This document shows positions 53,379 through 62,258 of a stretch of DNA of 64,000 bases, piece by piece. The notes under the pieces are model-generated. The model was given only the letters and a program-made list of their open reading frames with translations. It searched no databases and was not told where the DNA came from. Both the position numbers and the translations under genes were made by a program. Each line of letters starts with the position of its first letter. The first letter of the stretch is position 1. Origin of the DNA: Anaerolineae bacterium (GTDB lineage: Bacteria > Chloroflexota > Anaerolineae > Anaerolineales > Anaerolineaceae); the NCBI GenBank assembly GCA_013178185.1, contig JABLXC010000001.1, forward strand, positions 216,258-280,257. Reading direction: 5' to 3'.

Positions 53379-53798
53379 ATGTCTGTTATTTGGAACTATC
53401 CTGATTCCCTGTATTATGATCGCAAACATGGCTGGCTTGCAGTGAATGGAGATCTTGCCACGCAGGGCTTGACCGCTTACGGCCAGCATCTTGCCGGTAA
53501 GATCATGTTCATCGAGATCCCGCGCCTTGGGCGCGTAGTCCGGCAAGGCGAGAACCTGCTCTCGATGGAATCCGGCAAGTGGGTGGGCAGGATCCCTGCG
53601 ATGGTGAGTGGCAAGATTGTTGCGGTCAATCAGGAGCTGGAAGAAAACCCTGCGCTGGTCAACGATTCGCCTTATGATTTTGGCTGGTTGGTAAAAATAG
53701 AGATGAGCAACCCCGCTGAACTGGATGAGCTGATGCGGGCCGGATCAGTGGAGATGAAAGAATTTTTAGAGGCGGAGCAAAAACGGCGCGACCGTTAA
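53379..53798 (+). CDS. orphan GcvH-like lipoyl carrier protein
   Basis: 139 residues of the glycine cleavage H-protein fold: YYDRKHGWLAVNGDLATQGLTAYGQHLAGKIMFIEIP, then SMESGKWVGRIPAMVSGKIVAVN. The lipoylation Lys67 sits in ESGK, where typical GcvH has ESVK. No GcvP or GcvT gene is in the window. GcvH homologues without a glycine cleavage system occur in lipoate-relay and sulfur-oxidising Hdr-like complexes. Here it stands between GlpA-like and HdrD-like genes, which hints at an electron- or acyl-carrying role (inference). ATG 53379 has TGAGG upstream. Confidence 0.85.
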   Translation: MSVIWNYPDSLYYDRKHGWLAVNGDLATQGLTAYGQHLAGKIMFIEIPRLGRVVRQGENLLSMESGKWVGRIPAMVSGKIVAVNQELEENPALVNDSPYDFGWLVKIEMSNPAELDELMRAGSVEMKEFLEAEQKRRDR

Positions 53799-53817
53799 TT
53801 CCGCCGGGCTGGTTGGG

Positions 53818-55767
53818 ATGGATGTAGAGAAGATTTTCTGGGCTGCCCAAATCCTTTTTCTACTTGTTTTTGCCGCCGGCGCGGCGAATGTGCTCGCCGT
53901 ATGGCGCAAAGGCCAGCCCTCCCCCTCACCCATCCCAGCCCGCCGAACCGGCGCGATCTTCCGCTCCTTGGCAGTTGAAGGGTGGTTTAACCGCCGCTTG
54001 TTCAAGACGGACAAATGGCGCTGGGGCAGCCATTTTTTGCTGGTGAACGGGGTACTGCTCTTAATGACCCTTTCGGCTTTTTCTGTTGTGCTGGATAAAA
54101 TCCTGCCGCTGTTTCCGGGTGTGGATGCAGCGGCGCTCAAGACGATTGCCGGGCGCGACCAGCCGGTAAAAGCTGTTTTGAACGAAACCGGCTCGCTGAT
54201 GATGACGCTGGGATGGCTTTTCTTTGCCGTCCGCCGCTACCTGTTCAGACCGGCGCAATTGCGGACTAACCTGCGCGACCATATCCCGGCGCTGGGGCTG
54301 GGGGTGATCCTGCTGACCGGGTGGCTGCTGGAAGCGGCGCGTATCAACGCGTTGCAGACCACGGCGCGGGGGTCTTATGTCGGTGACCCGCTGGCGCAAG
54401 CCCTTTCAGGGCTGCCGCTGGTTTGGGATGAATTTTTTAATGGGCTCTTTCTCTTTCACGGGCTGCTGGCTACCCTGATCCTGTCTGTGGCTCCCTACTC
54501 AAAGTGGCTGCATACGCTGGCATCTGGCGTTACCGCTGCTTTATCTTCTGTTCCAGCGCTCCCGGTTGCAGCAGCCCTGCCTTACACTCGTCGCCAGCGC
54601 ATAGAATTGGATGCCTGCACCCGCTGCGGCGAGTGCATCCCCTGGTGTCCGACATACCAGGAGAAACCTGCCAGCCAGGCGATCACCCCGTTGCGGAAAA
54701 TTGAATTCGTGCAGCGGGCAAGTTCCAGGCGGCAGGGCTTGCTAGGTTGGGGCGGAAAAGAGCTGCCGGCGGAATCCTGGCAGGAACACAGCGACGGGGT
54801 GTTTGATTGCACACTGTGCGGGCAGTGTTCGGTAGTCTGCCCGGTACATATCCAGACCCGGGAGCTGTGGATCGCCATGCGGAGCGAACTAGCCGGTTCG
54901 GGATTGCTGCCCCCTTCGATCCACCGACTGAGAACCTCGCTAGTTGAGACGCACAATCTGGCAGGCGACGCCGTCAATGACCGGCTGATTTGGAGCCAGA
55001 ACCTGTCAACACCCCCCGGTCTCGCCTGGGGACCCGAGGCGGTTGAAACGCTCTATTTTGTGGGCTGTGTGGCTTCGCAATATCCGCAATCTTTCTCCGT
55101 TTCCCAGTCTATTGTCCGGCTTTTGGAGTACACGGGTGAACGGTATGGCGTTTTGGGGAATGAAGAATGGTGCTGCGGTTTCCCGCTCATCACTGCCGGG
55201 CTGCGCGCAGAAGCAGCCGCGCTGGCGCGCCATAACTTGCAGGCAGTCCGGAGAGCGGGTGCCAAAACGCTGCTGACGACTTGTCCCTCCTGTTATCGAA
55301 CATGGAAGGAAGAGTACCCTGAATTGTTGGGCGAAAGCCTGGATTTCGAGATCGTTCATGCTTCTATTTGGTTGCAAGGTAGGGTTGAGATGGGCGGGCT
55401 GCCTTTAAGGCCGCTCGAACGCACGGTAACCTACCACGATCCGTGCGACCTGGGCCGAGGCTGTGGAATCTACGATGCTCCGCGCGCCGTCATTCAGGCT
55501 GTGCCTGGGGTCAGGCTGATCGAGATGCCTCACACGCGAGAACGCGCCCTGTGTTGCGGCGGCGGCGGCGATGTCGAGATGGTTGATGAGAACCTGGCTG
55601 CAACGGTTGCCTTGCGAAGGATCGCTGAAGCGGAATCGAGCGGGGCCGAACTGTTGTTGACCGCCTGCCAGCAGTGCGTGCGCACGCTTTCGACGGCTGC
55701 CAGGGCCAGGAAGAGCGCGGTACAGGTACTTGATCTGACCCGCTTCATCGCGAGGCAAGCGCTATGA
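53818..55767 (+). CDS. membrane-bound HdrD/GlpC-like Fe-S protein (HdrE-D fusion)
   Basis: 649 residues. The N-terminal 235 or so contain about five membrane spans resembling the NarI/HdrE cytochrome b domain, with His residues in spans. Two 4Fe-4S motifs follow (CTRCGECIPWCP near 267, CTLCGQCSVVCP near 336). Two CCG domains end the protein (EEWCCGFPL...TCPSCYRTW; HDPCDLGRGCG...ALCCGGGGD...ACQQC). This is the layout of HdrDE or DsrMK-like complexes that link a cytoplasmic flavoprotein to quinones. It is likely the membrane acceptor of the GlpA-like and perhaps the amine-oxidising enzymes. Confidence 0.88.
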   Translation: MDVEKIFWAAQILFLLVFAAGAANVLAVWRKGQPSPSPIPARRTGAIFRSLAVEGWFNRRLFKTDKWRWGSHFLLVNGVLLLMTLSAFSVVLDKILPLFPGVDAAALKTIAGRDQPVKAVLNETGSLMMTLGWLFFAVRRYLFRPAQLRTNLRDHIPALGLGVILLTGWLLEAARINALQTTARGSYVGDPLAQALSGLPLVWDEFFNGLFLFHGLLATLILSVAPYSKWLHTLASGVTAALSSVPALPVAAALPYTRRQRIELDACTRCGECIPWCPTYQEKPASQAITPLRKIEFVQRASSRRQGLLGWGGKELPAESWQEHSDGVFDCTLCGQCSVVCPVHIQTRELWIAMRSELAGSGLLPPSIHRLRTSLVETHNLAGDAVNDRLIWSQNLSTPPGLAWGPEAVETLYFVGCVASQYPQSFSVSQSIVRLLEYTGERYGVLGNEEWCCGFPLITAGLRAEAAALARHNLQAVRRAGAKTLLTTCPSCYRTWKEEYPELLGESLDFEIVHASIWLQGRVEMGGLPLRPLERTVTYHDPCDLGRGCGIYDAPRAVIQAVPGVRLIEMPHTRERALCCGGGGDVEMVDENLAATVALRRIAEAESSGAELLLTACQQCVRTLSTAARARKSAVQVLDLTRFIARQAL

Positions 55768-55815
55768 TCAGGCTGCGGCTCGACCGGCGCATCTCACCCA
55801 ACAATGGTGGGGGCG

Positions 55816-56976
55816 ATGAATAATATTTTCGATGCGATCGTGGTAGGGGCGGGATTTGTTGGCGCCAGCGTCGCCTATCACCTTTGCACGGCGGGGGTAA
55901 AAACCGCGCTGTTCGACCGGGGGTTGTGCGCGGCTGCTGCTTCGGGGGCAAACTTTGGCAATATCCAGATCATGGGCATGGAACTGGAAAAAAGCGTGGA
56001 GATGGTCACGCTGGCGGCGAAGAAGTTCGACACGCTGGAACAGGAACTGGATTACAGCGTCGGCCTGCGCCGTATCGGGGGGCTGCTGCTTATTCAGGAT
56101 GAGGAACGTTGGCATTCATTAGAAAAGCGGTTACGGGTTATCCGTTCTGCCGGCATCCAGGCGGAAATGCTCCAGGCTGATCGCCTACGAGAGATCGAAC
56201 CGCTGATCGCCCCCGCAGGTCTCTTGGGCGGTTTTTATCATGCCAGAGAAGGCCAGGTGGATCCCTTCCGGTTTATCTGGGGACATTTGCAACGCGCCCG
56301 GCAGCGCGGTCTGAAGGAATTCTATAACGAGGAAGTGATTGGTTTTAAGGTGAAGGGGGAGCAAGTGGAGGGCATTCAAACTGCAAAAGGGATTACCTAT
56401 GCAGAAACGGTCGTGCTATGCACCGGGGCGCGCACGCGGCTGCTCGCGAAGATGCTGGGACGGGATTGGGGGCTTTCACACATCCTGGGGCAGGCGATGG
56501 TGACAGAACCGGTTCCACCCGTCTTGCATAATTATATTGCCTCGGCTTCCTTCTTTAAACGAACCGGCGAAAACGCCGAAAAAGGTAAGGTCGTCACGAA
56601 TTTTTCATTCAGCCAATCTCCTTATGGACATCTCCTGCTGGGAGAAGCTATGTATGAGGCAGATCATTTTCGAAAAGATGTGCCGTATGCGTCCCTACCT
56701 GAGGTGTGCGAATCGGCGGCGCGGTATTTTCCTTCTTTTAGAAAGCTCCGAGTCTTACGAAGCTGGTCTACGCCGGTAGCGCACACCGCCGATAACTGTC
56801 CCTTGTTAGGCCCGGTAGCCGGTCTGTGCGGCTTGATCCTGGCGACAGCTTTTCAGTCAACCGTTATTATCGCTCCCTTAATTGGAGAGGCGGTAATGCA
56901 ACTGGTCACGAGCGGGAAATGCGGCTTCAATATTGCGGGTTTTTCGCCAGAAAGGGGTCAGGCGCGTGAGCATTGA
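55816..56976 (+). CDS. FAD-dependent amine/D-amino-acid dehydrogenase B1 (HcnC-like catalytic subunit)
   Basis: About 386 residues, DAO family. FAD motif AIVVGAGFVGASVAYHLCTAGVKTALFD, then GANFGNIQI and GLRRIGGLLL. C-terminal HTADNCPLLGPVAGLCGLILATAFQS is characteristic of HcnC/opine-oxidase beta subunits. Oxidises the C-N bond of an amino acid, opine or secondary amine. A paralogue follows. I choose ATG 55816 (GTGGGGG upstream), which matches the paralogue start, over 55804. Confidence 0.87.
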   Translation: MNNIFDAIVVGAGFVGASVAYHLCTAGVKTALFDRGLCAAAASGANFGNIQIMGMELEKSVEMVTLAAKKFDTLEQELDYSVGLRRIGGLLLIQDEERWHSLEKRLRVIRSAGIQAEMLQADRLREIEPLIAPAGLLGGFYHAREGQVDPFRFIWGHLQRARQRGLKEFYNEEVIGFKVKGEQVEGIQTAKGITYAETVVLCTGARTRLLAKMLGRDWGLSHILGQAMVTEPVPPVLHNYIASASFFKRTGENAEKGKVVTNFSFSQSPYGHLLLGEAMYEADHFRKDVPYASLPEVCESAARYFPSFRKLRVLRSWSTPVAHTADNCPLLGPVAGLCGLILATAFQSTVIIAPLIGEAVMQLVTSGKCGFNIAGFSPERGQAREH

Positions 56977-57119
56977 TCAAATTTTTGAGCTTTCTGGATC
57001 AGCAGTGGAGGGTAATGTCCCCCATTCCGTCTTTGGCGTGGTCGTTGTGTCCCTAAGGAAATTGATCCGGCTGGGGCGGGATAGCTTTTGAACGATATTT
57101 GTGATAAAAAGGAGGGTAA

Positions 57120-58280
57120 ATGCAAAGCGCTTTTGATGTCATTGTGGTTGGGGCGGGGTATGTTGGCTCCAGCGTTGCTTATCATCTTTGCCTTGCAGGG
57201 GTAAAAACTGCCCTGTTTGACCGGGGGGCGTTTGCGGCCGCCGCCTCGCGCGCAAATTATGGTAACATCCAGATCCAGGATATGGAGCTGGAAAAAAGCG
57301 TGGAGATGATCAGACTGGCCACCAGGAAGTTCGAGAAGCTGGAACAGGAACTGGATTGGAAGGTTGGCTTGCGCCGCATAGGTGGGCTCTTGCCCATCGA
57401 AAACGAGAATCAGTGGCGGCTGATGGAAGAGCGGTTAAAAGTTGTCCGATCGGCTGGATTTCAATCTGAACTATTGCCGGCGGAAAGGCTGAAGGAAGTC
57501 GAGCCGTTGATTGATACGAGTGGATTGCTGGGCGGCCTTTACCACGACAAAGAAGGACAGGTGGATCCATTCCAGTTTGTCTGGGGGCACCTGCGGCGCG
57601 CCCGGCAGCACGGCCTGAAGGAATTTTATGGGGTCGAGGTAACTGGTTTCCTGGAAAAATCCGGGCGGGTTGAAGGCATCCGGACAACGAAGGGAGATTT
57701 CAACGCAAAGACAGTCGTGCTTTGTACAGGCGCCCGCACACGCTTGCTTGGAAAGACACTGGGTCGGGATTGGGATGTTCAGTATGTGCTGGGCCAGGCG
57801 ATGGTGAGCGAGCCAATTGAGCCTGCGTTGCGCTGCCATACCGCTTCTGCTTCCTTTTTTGAGCATACGGGTGAGAACACAGCAAAAGGGGCGGTGATTG
57901 CAAACCTGGCAATCAGCCAATCTCCTCATGGGCATCTTCTGCTTGGCGAAGCCATGTACGAGGCAGACCACTTCCGGCAGGATGTGCCGTATGCCTCGTT
58001 GCCTGCGGTTTCAAAATCGGTTTTGCGGTTTTTTCCATCCTTTCGGAAGCTGCGGATTTTGAGGGGCTGGTCTGCCCCTGTCGCTCATACCAGCGATAGC
58101 TGTCCTTTATTGGGTCCGGTGGCTGGACTGGATGGATTGATCCTGGCGACAGCCTTTCGCTCGACGGTGATTATTTCTCCACTTGTTGGAGAGACAGTGA
58201 TGCAACTGATCACCCGTGGGAATTGTGACCTAAATATTGAGGGATTTTTACCAGAAAGGAACAACAAGAATGCGCATTGA
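57120..58280 (+). CDS. FAD-dependent amine/D-amino-acid dehydrogenase B2 (HcnC-like, paralogue)
   Basis: 386 residues, about 70 percent identical by eye to B1 along its full length, with the same FAD motif (VGAGYVGSSVAYHLC), GLRRIGGLLP and HTSDSCPLLGPVAGLDG. GGAGGG precedes the ATG. The end overlaps the ferredoxin-like subunit gene by 11 bp, so this copy is the one coupled to the A/B subunits; B1 may be an alternative catalytic subunit with a different substrate. Confidence 0.87.
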   Translation: MQSAFDVIVVGAGYVGSSVAYHLCLAGVKTALFDRGAFAAAASRANYGNIQIQDMELEKSVEMIRLATRKFEKLEQELDWKVGLRRIGGLLPIENENQWRLMEERLKVVRSAGFQSELLPAERLKEVEPLIDTSGLLGGLYHDKEGQVDPFQFVWGHLRRARQHGLKEFYGVEVTGFLEKSGRVEGIRTTKGDFNAKTVVLCTGARTRLLGKTLGRDWDVQYVLGQAMVSEPIEPALRCHTASASFFEHTGENTAKGAVIANLAISQSPHGHLLLGEAMYEADHFRQDVPYASLPAVSKSVLRFFPSFRKLRILRGWSAPVAHTSDSCPLLGPVAGLDGLILATAFRSTVIISPLVGETVMQLITRGNCDLNIEGFLPERNNKNAH

Positions 58281-58575
58281 TCACTCTTCTTCTTTGCTTC
58301 CTGAGGTGACACGAGGGAAGAAAATTCAAATCGTTGTGGATGGGAATTCGCTTGACGCCTATGAAGGCGAAACGGTCGCTGCGGCGATGATCGCCGCCGG
58401 AATTTGGAAGTTCCGCCTGACGCGTAATCATAAACATCCGCGCGGAGTATATTGTGGCATGGGAATTTGTTATGAATGCCTCGTCCGGGTGGACGGCGTG
58501 GATAACGTGCGCGCCTGCATGACGCCGGTGGTGGACGGTATGAAAGTCGAAACTTGCAAGGAGGTGGAACTATGA
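58270..58575 (+). CDS. 2Fe-2S ferredoxin-like subunit (HcnA-like)
   Basis: 101 residues. [2Fe-2S] ligands Cys62, Cys67, Cys70 and Cys83 in YCGMGICYECLVRV...RACM, as in HcnA, OoxA/NoxA and the N-terminus of sarcosine oxidase alpha. ATG 58270 has AAGGA about 10 bp upstream. Overlap with the preceding catalytic subunit (11 bp) and a 4-bp ATGA overlap with the following flavoprotein show a coupled three-subunit enzyme. Confidence 0.9.
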   Translation: MRIDHSSSLLPEVTRGKKIQIVVDGNSLDAYEGETVAAAMIAAGIWKFRLTRNHKHPRGVYCGMGICYECLVRVDGVDNVRACMTPVVDGMKVETCKEVEL

Positions 58576-59999
58576 CCGAATCGTATGAGCTGGCAGTCAT
58601 CGGCGGCGGCCCGGCCGGGATGGAAGCGGCTGTCACTGCGGCGGAATCTGGCGTCAAGACGGCATTAATTGATAATTTTCCTGATCTGGGGGGACAGTAT
58701 TACAAGCCGCTACCTGAGAGTTTTAAGGTAAAGGGAAAGACGAAAACCGAAAAAGAAGCGGATGTCCTGGTTGGGATGGTGAAGGGTCTCCCGGTCACCC
58801 AGGTGCGTGATGCGCTGGTTTGGGGTATCTTCCCCGATGAAAAGCATGGCGGCTGGCTGGTGGCTCTCTATGGCCCGGACGTGCCCAAGAAGATTCACGC
58901 TCAAATGGTGGTGCTGGCTACCGGCGCTTATGATACACCGGTGGCGTTTCCGGGTTGGACGCTGCCAGGCGTCTTGACGGCTGGGGCAACCCTGACGCTT
59001 GCCAAAACGCAGCGCGTGGTCCCCGGTCGGCGCGCCCTGGTGGTTGGCACCGGCCCGCTGCTGCTCTCGGTGGCTGCACATTTGATTGACGCCGGTGTAG
59101 AGGTACCGGCGGTATGTGAAGCCTCAAAGCCGTTGGGCAAGGCGATTCCGTATATTTTTACGGCGCTGGGGCAGTGGGGACGCATCGAAGAAGGTGCGAA
59201 ATATATCAGCAAAATGGTCGCGAAAGGCGTACCGTACAAGATGGGCTGGACGATTGTTGAAGCGCGCGGCGTGGATCGGGTTGAAGAGGCGGTCATTGCC
59301 CGGCTGGATGCCGGTTATCAGCCCGTCGAGGGCAGCGAGCAGACCCTGGCGGTTGATACTGTTGTGGCTGGATTTCACCTCATTCCCAATACAGGGCTGG
59401 CGCGCCTGATCGGTTGTCAGTTCGAATACCAGTTGGAAAAAGGCGGCTGGGTGCCGGTGCGCGATGAGACATTGCAATCCAGCCTGCCGGGGGTTTACAT
59501 CGCTGGCGACGGGGCCGGGATTGGCGGCGCGGAACTTGCCCGCCTGGAAGGTAGAATGGCAGGTCTGGCGGTGGCTGTACAGAGCGGCCATCTCACTCAC
59601 GATCAAGCCGGCAGCGTTTACGCCCGCCTCAAGCCTCAACTGGCGCAGCAGCGCCGCTATGCCCGCATGTTGGGGGCTTTGTTCACGCCCCAACCCGGTT
59701 TGAGCGCGCTGGCAAGCGATGATACCCTGATCTGCCGCTGCGAGGAGATCACGCTGGGCGAAGTAAAAGCCGCCGTGGCAGCGGGCGCCCGCACCATCGG
59801 CGAAGTGAAAATGGTTACCCGCACAGGCATGGGCAATTGTCAGGGGCGCATGTGCGAGCATGGCGTGACCAATGCCATTGTAGCAGCGCTGGCAGCCGAA
59901 AAGGCCACACACCAGCAGGTTGGTTTTTACAGCATACGGCCTCCGTTGCATCCGCTGCCTGTGGAGGTACTGGCTGACGCTGCAGAGGATGCGGACTGA
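58572..59999 (+). CDS. NAD(P)/FAD oxidoreductase with C-terminal BFD-like Fe-S domain (HcnB-like)
   Basis: 475 residues. Rossmann FAD site ELAVIGGGPAGMEAAVTAAESG, GGQYYKP loop, a second nucleotide site VVGTGPLLLSVAAHL, and GVYIAGDGAGIGGAELARLEG. About 65 residues before the end is a bacterioferritin-associated-ferredoxin-like domain with CRCEEI and GNCQGRMC cysteines. This is the usual HcnB or opine-oxidase alpha subunit. GGAGGTGG precedes ATG 58572. Electrons from the FAD subunits likely pass through it to a quinone or ferredoxin. Confidence 0.9.
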   Translation: MTESYELAVIGGGPAGMEAAVTAAESGVKTALIDNFPDLGGQYYKPLPESFKVKGKTKTEKEADVLVGMVKGLPVTQVRDALVWGIFPDEKHGGWLVALYGPDVPKKIHAQMVVLATGAYDTPVAFPGWTLPGVLTAGATLTLAKTQRVVPGRRALVVGTGPLLLSVAAHLIDAGVEVPAVCEASKPLGKAIPYIFTALGQWGRIEEGAKYISKMVAKGVPYKMGWTIVEARGVDRVEEAVIARLDAGYQPVEGSEQTLAVDTVVAGFHLIPNTGLARLIGCQFEYQLEKGGWVPVRDETLQSSLPGVYIAGDGAGIGGAELARLEGRMAGLAVAVQSGHLTHDQAGSVYARLKPQLAQQRRYARMLGALFTPQPGLSALASDDTLICRCEEITLGEVKAAVAAGARTIGEVKMVTRTGMGNCQGRMCEHGVTNAIVAALAAEKATHQQVGFYSIRPPLHPLPVEVLADAAEDAD

Positions 60000-60046
60000 G
60001 CGAAACCTGATACGGAGCGGATGGCGCTGCTGAGGAGGGGTGACTG

Positions 60047-61408
60047 ATGGGTAATGCAACTGTGCTGATCGAGAACGGTTGGGTGGTCACGGTGGACGAT
60101 CACTGGAACGTTTACAACCCGGGATACGTGTTCCTCCGGGGCAATCTGATTGAGGCGGTCGGCGAAGGCAATGCCCCCGAAGCGCTTCGCAGCCTGGCGC
60201 AGGTCAAACTGAACGCGGCTAACAAGGCGGTGATGCCTGGGATGGTGAACGCCCATACGCATTTATTTCAGACCTTTTTACGGGGACTGGTCGTTGATCA
60301 ACCCCTGCTTGAATGGCTTAAGAAGGCCATCTGGCCGGCGGCTTCGCATATGAGCGGCGAAGAAGGGTATTGGGCCGCCATGATTGGCCTGATCGAGAAC
60401 ATCCGGGGCGGCGCAACGGCGGTGATTGACCACCAATATATTCACCACGATCCATCGATTGACGATCAGGTATTCCGGGCGGCGGATCAGACTGGCGTTC
60501 GCTTGCTGCTGGCCAGAGGTTGGGCGGATACCAACTATCACGACGCCTTGAAAGAAACCCCGGAACGCATTCTTGCGGAGAGCGCTCGCCTGTATGAAAC
60601 CTACCATGGCGCCGCCAGCGGCCGGCTGCGTTTTGAATTTGGGCCGCTGATCCCGTGGGGCTGCACCGACGGAACCATGCGCGCCACCGATCGTCTGGCG
60701 CACGACTGGAATACCGGTCATCATATCCACGTTGCAGAAACGCAGGTAGAAGTCGAGATGAATCTGCGAGAGAGGGGAATGCGCCATATCCCCTGGTTGG
60801 AAGGATTGGAGATGCTCACGCCGCGCACCCAGCTGGTTCATTCGGTCTGGCTGGAAGATAGCGAGTTGGATTTAATCGCCCGGCGCGGCGCGGTGGTCGT
60901 TCATTGCCCGATCAGTAACATGTGCATGGGATCTGGCGCAGCGCGTATCCGCGATATGCTGCGGCTGGGCATTAATGTTGCTCTGGCAAGCGACGGACCG
61001 GGCAGCAACAACGGCCAAAATATGCTGGAAGTGCTCAAGGCGACCGCCATGCTGGCGAAAACCGCCACGCTGGACGCGATGGCCTTGCTGCCCCGTGATG
61101 TTCTCTGGATGGCGTGCCGAGGCGGAGCGAAGGCGTTTGGTCAGCCGGATTGGATTGGCTCGCTGGAAGCCGGAAAACGCGCCGATGTCGTCATCGTTGA
61201 TCTCGATCAACCAGCTGCAACCCCTGTTCACAGCGCTGAAGCCGCGCTGGTTTACCATCATGGCGGGCAGATGGTGGATACGGTGATCGTTGATGGGAAC
61301 GTGCTGATGCAGGACAAGAAAATCCTGGCCGTGGATGAAAAAGAGGTCCTCAGAGAAGCCCGCCACGCCTGTAAGCGGTTGTTCGAACGCGCTGGTATTG
61401 AAGGTTAA
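60047..61408 (+). CDS. amidohydrolase 3 (paralogue of amidohydrolase 1)
   Basis: 453 residues, closely similar along its length to the protein encoded at 34574 (shared HQYIH, LLLARGWAD, DKKILAVDEKEVLREAR). Ligands: His70 and His72 (NAHTHLFQ), His228 (HIHVAE) with Glu231, His265 (VHSVWLED) and Asp316 (ASDGPGSNN). A deaminase or related hydrolase of N-heterocycles. AGGAGGGG lies upstream of the ATG. It is the last plus-strand gene of the right arm. Confidence 0.88.
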   Translation: MGNATVLIENGWVVTVDDHWNVYNPGYVFLRGNLIEAVGEGNAPEALRSLAQVKLNAANKAVMPGMVNAHTHLFQTFLRGLVVDQPLLEWLKKAIWPAASHMSGEEGYWAAMIGLIENIRGGATAVIDHQYIHHDPSIDDQVFRAADQTGVRLLLARGWADTNYHDALKETPERILAESARLYETYHGAASGRLRFEFGPLIPWGCTDGTMRATDRLAHDWNTGHHIHVAETQVEVEMNLRERGMRHIPWLEGLEMLTPRTQLVHSVWLEDSELDLIARRGAVVVHCPISNMCMGSGAARIRDMLRLGINVALASDGPGSNNGQNMLEVLKATAMLAKTATLDAMALLPRDVLWMACRGGAKAFGQPDWIGSLEAGKRADVVIVDLDQPAATPVHSAEAALVYHHGGQMVDTVIVDGNVLMQDKKILAVDEKEVLREARHACKRLFERAGIEG

Positions 61409-61414
61409 TCTTCC

Positions 61415-62251
61415 CTAAGCGCTGGATTGTGATTGAACTTGTTCCCAGCAGGTCATTAGTTCAGCCAGACTATGGACTACCAGGTCTGGCTGAATGCCTT
61501 TAACTGGAATGGTTTCCTCATTATCCACCCCGGTCGTAACCAGGATGGTCGTTAGCCCGGCTTGTTTGCCGCCGTAGATATCGGTTTCCAACCGGTCGCC
61601 GACCATGGCGGTGTTTTCTGACCGGCTGCCCATGCGCTGCATTCCCAATTGGAACAGGTGAGGCTGGGGCTTGCCGATGATCGTCGGGGCGACTCCCGTG
61701 GTAGCTTGTAGCGCGGCCAGAATGGCGCCGCACTCCGGCGCCAGGCCCTCTTCGGTGGGATAGACTACATCGGGATTGGTGCCGATGAAGGCTGCCCCGC
61801 GCTGAATGAGCAGCGTAGCGTGTTTGAGCTTGTCGTAGGTCAGGCCTGGATCGCCACCGACCACCACGGCGTCGGCGCTGTGGCGTGAATCGGGTAGCAC
61901 TTTGAAGCCGGCTGCTTCCAGTTCTTGCTGCAAGCCCTTCTGCCCGATCATATAAACGCTTGCGCCAGCTTTCAACCTCGTTTTGAGATAAGCTGCCGTT
62001 GCCCAAGAGACGGTCAGGATATTTTCTAGGCTCACTTCGATGCCAAAACTTGCTAACCTTTGCTGATACGTGGAGGCCGGTTCCACCGAATTATTGGTGG
62101 CGATGGTGAAAGCCACCTCGCGCCGTTTGAGAAACTGGAAGAAGAGCGCCAGATCTGGCATGGGGCTTTTCCCTCGCCATAGGGTGCCATCCATATCGAG
62201 TAGCAGTGCCCGGATGTTTTTAAGTCGGGTGAAGTCGTTGGTGGTCATCAT
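61415..62251 (-). CDS. HAD-IIA family phosphatase (NagD/phosphoglycolate phosphatase-like)
   Basis: About 279 residues. Motif I LLLDMDGTLWRG, the TNNS motif II, GKPQPHLF with the Lys, and motif IV MVGDRLETDI are in the right order for HAD subfamily IIA. Hydrolyses phosphate from small sugar, polyol or 2-phosphoglycolate-type esters. I choose ATG 62251, 7 bp after the FGGY stop, with GAGAG upstream; upstream in-frame starts would overlap the kinase. Convergent with amidohydrolase 3 (6-bp gap). Confidence 0.87.
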   Translation of the reverse strand: MMTTNDFTRLKNIRALLLDMDGTLWRGKSPMPDLALFFQFLKRREVAFTIATNNSVEPASTYQQRLASFGIEVSLENILTVSWATAAYLKTRLKAGASVYMIGQKGLQQELEAAGFKVLPDSRHSADAVVVGGDPGLTYDKLKHATLLIQRGAAFIGTNPDVVYPTEEGLAPECGAILAALQATTGVAPTIIGKPQPHLFQLGMQRMGSRSENTAMVGDRLETDIYGGKQAGLTTILVTTGVDNEETIPVKGIQPDLVVHSLAELMTCWEQVQSQSSA

Positions 62252-62258
62252 TACGCTC

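Noticed and set aside
53379..53798. Glycine cleavage system
   Set aside because: Only an H-like protein is present; no P, T or L protein is seen in the window.
57120..58280. Possible assembly duplication of the HcnC-like gene
   Set aside because: The two copies differ at many residues along the whole length and have different flanks, so they are real paralogues.
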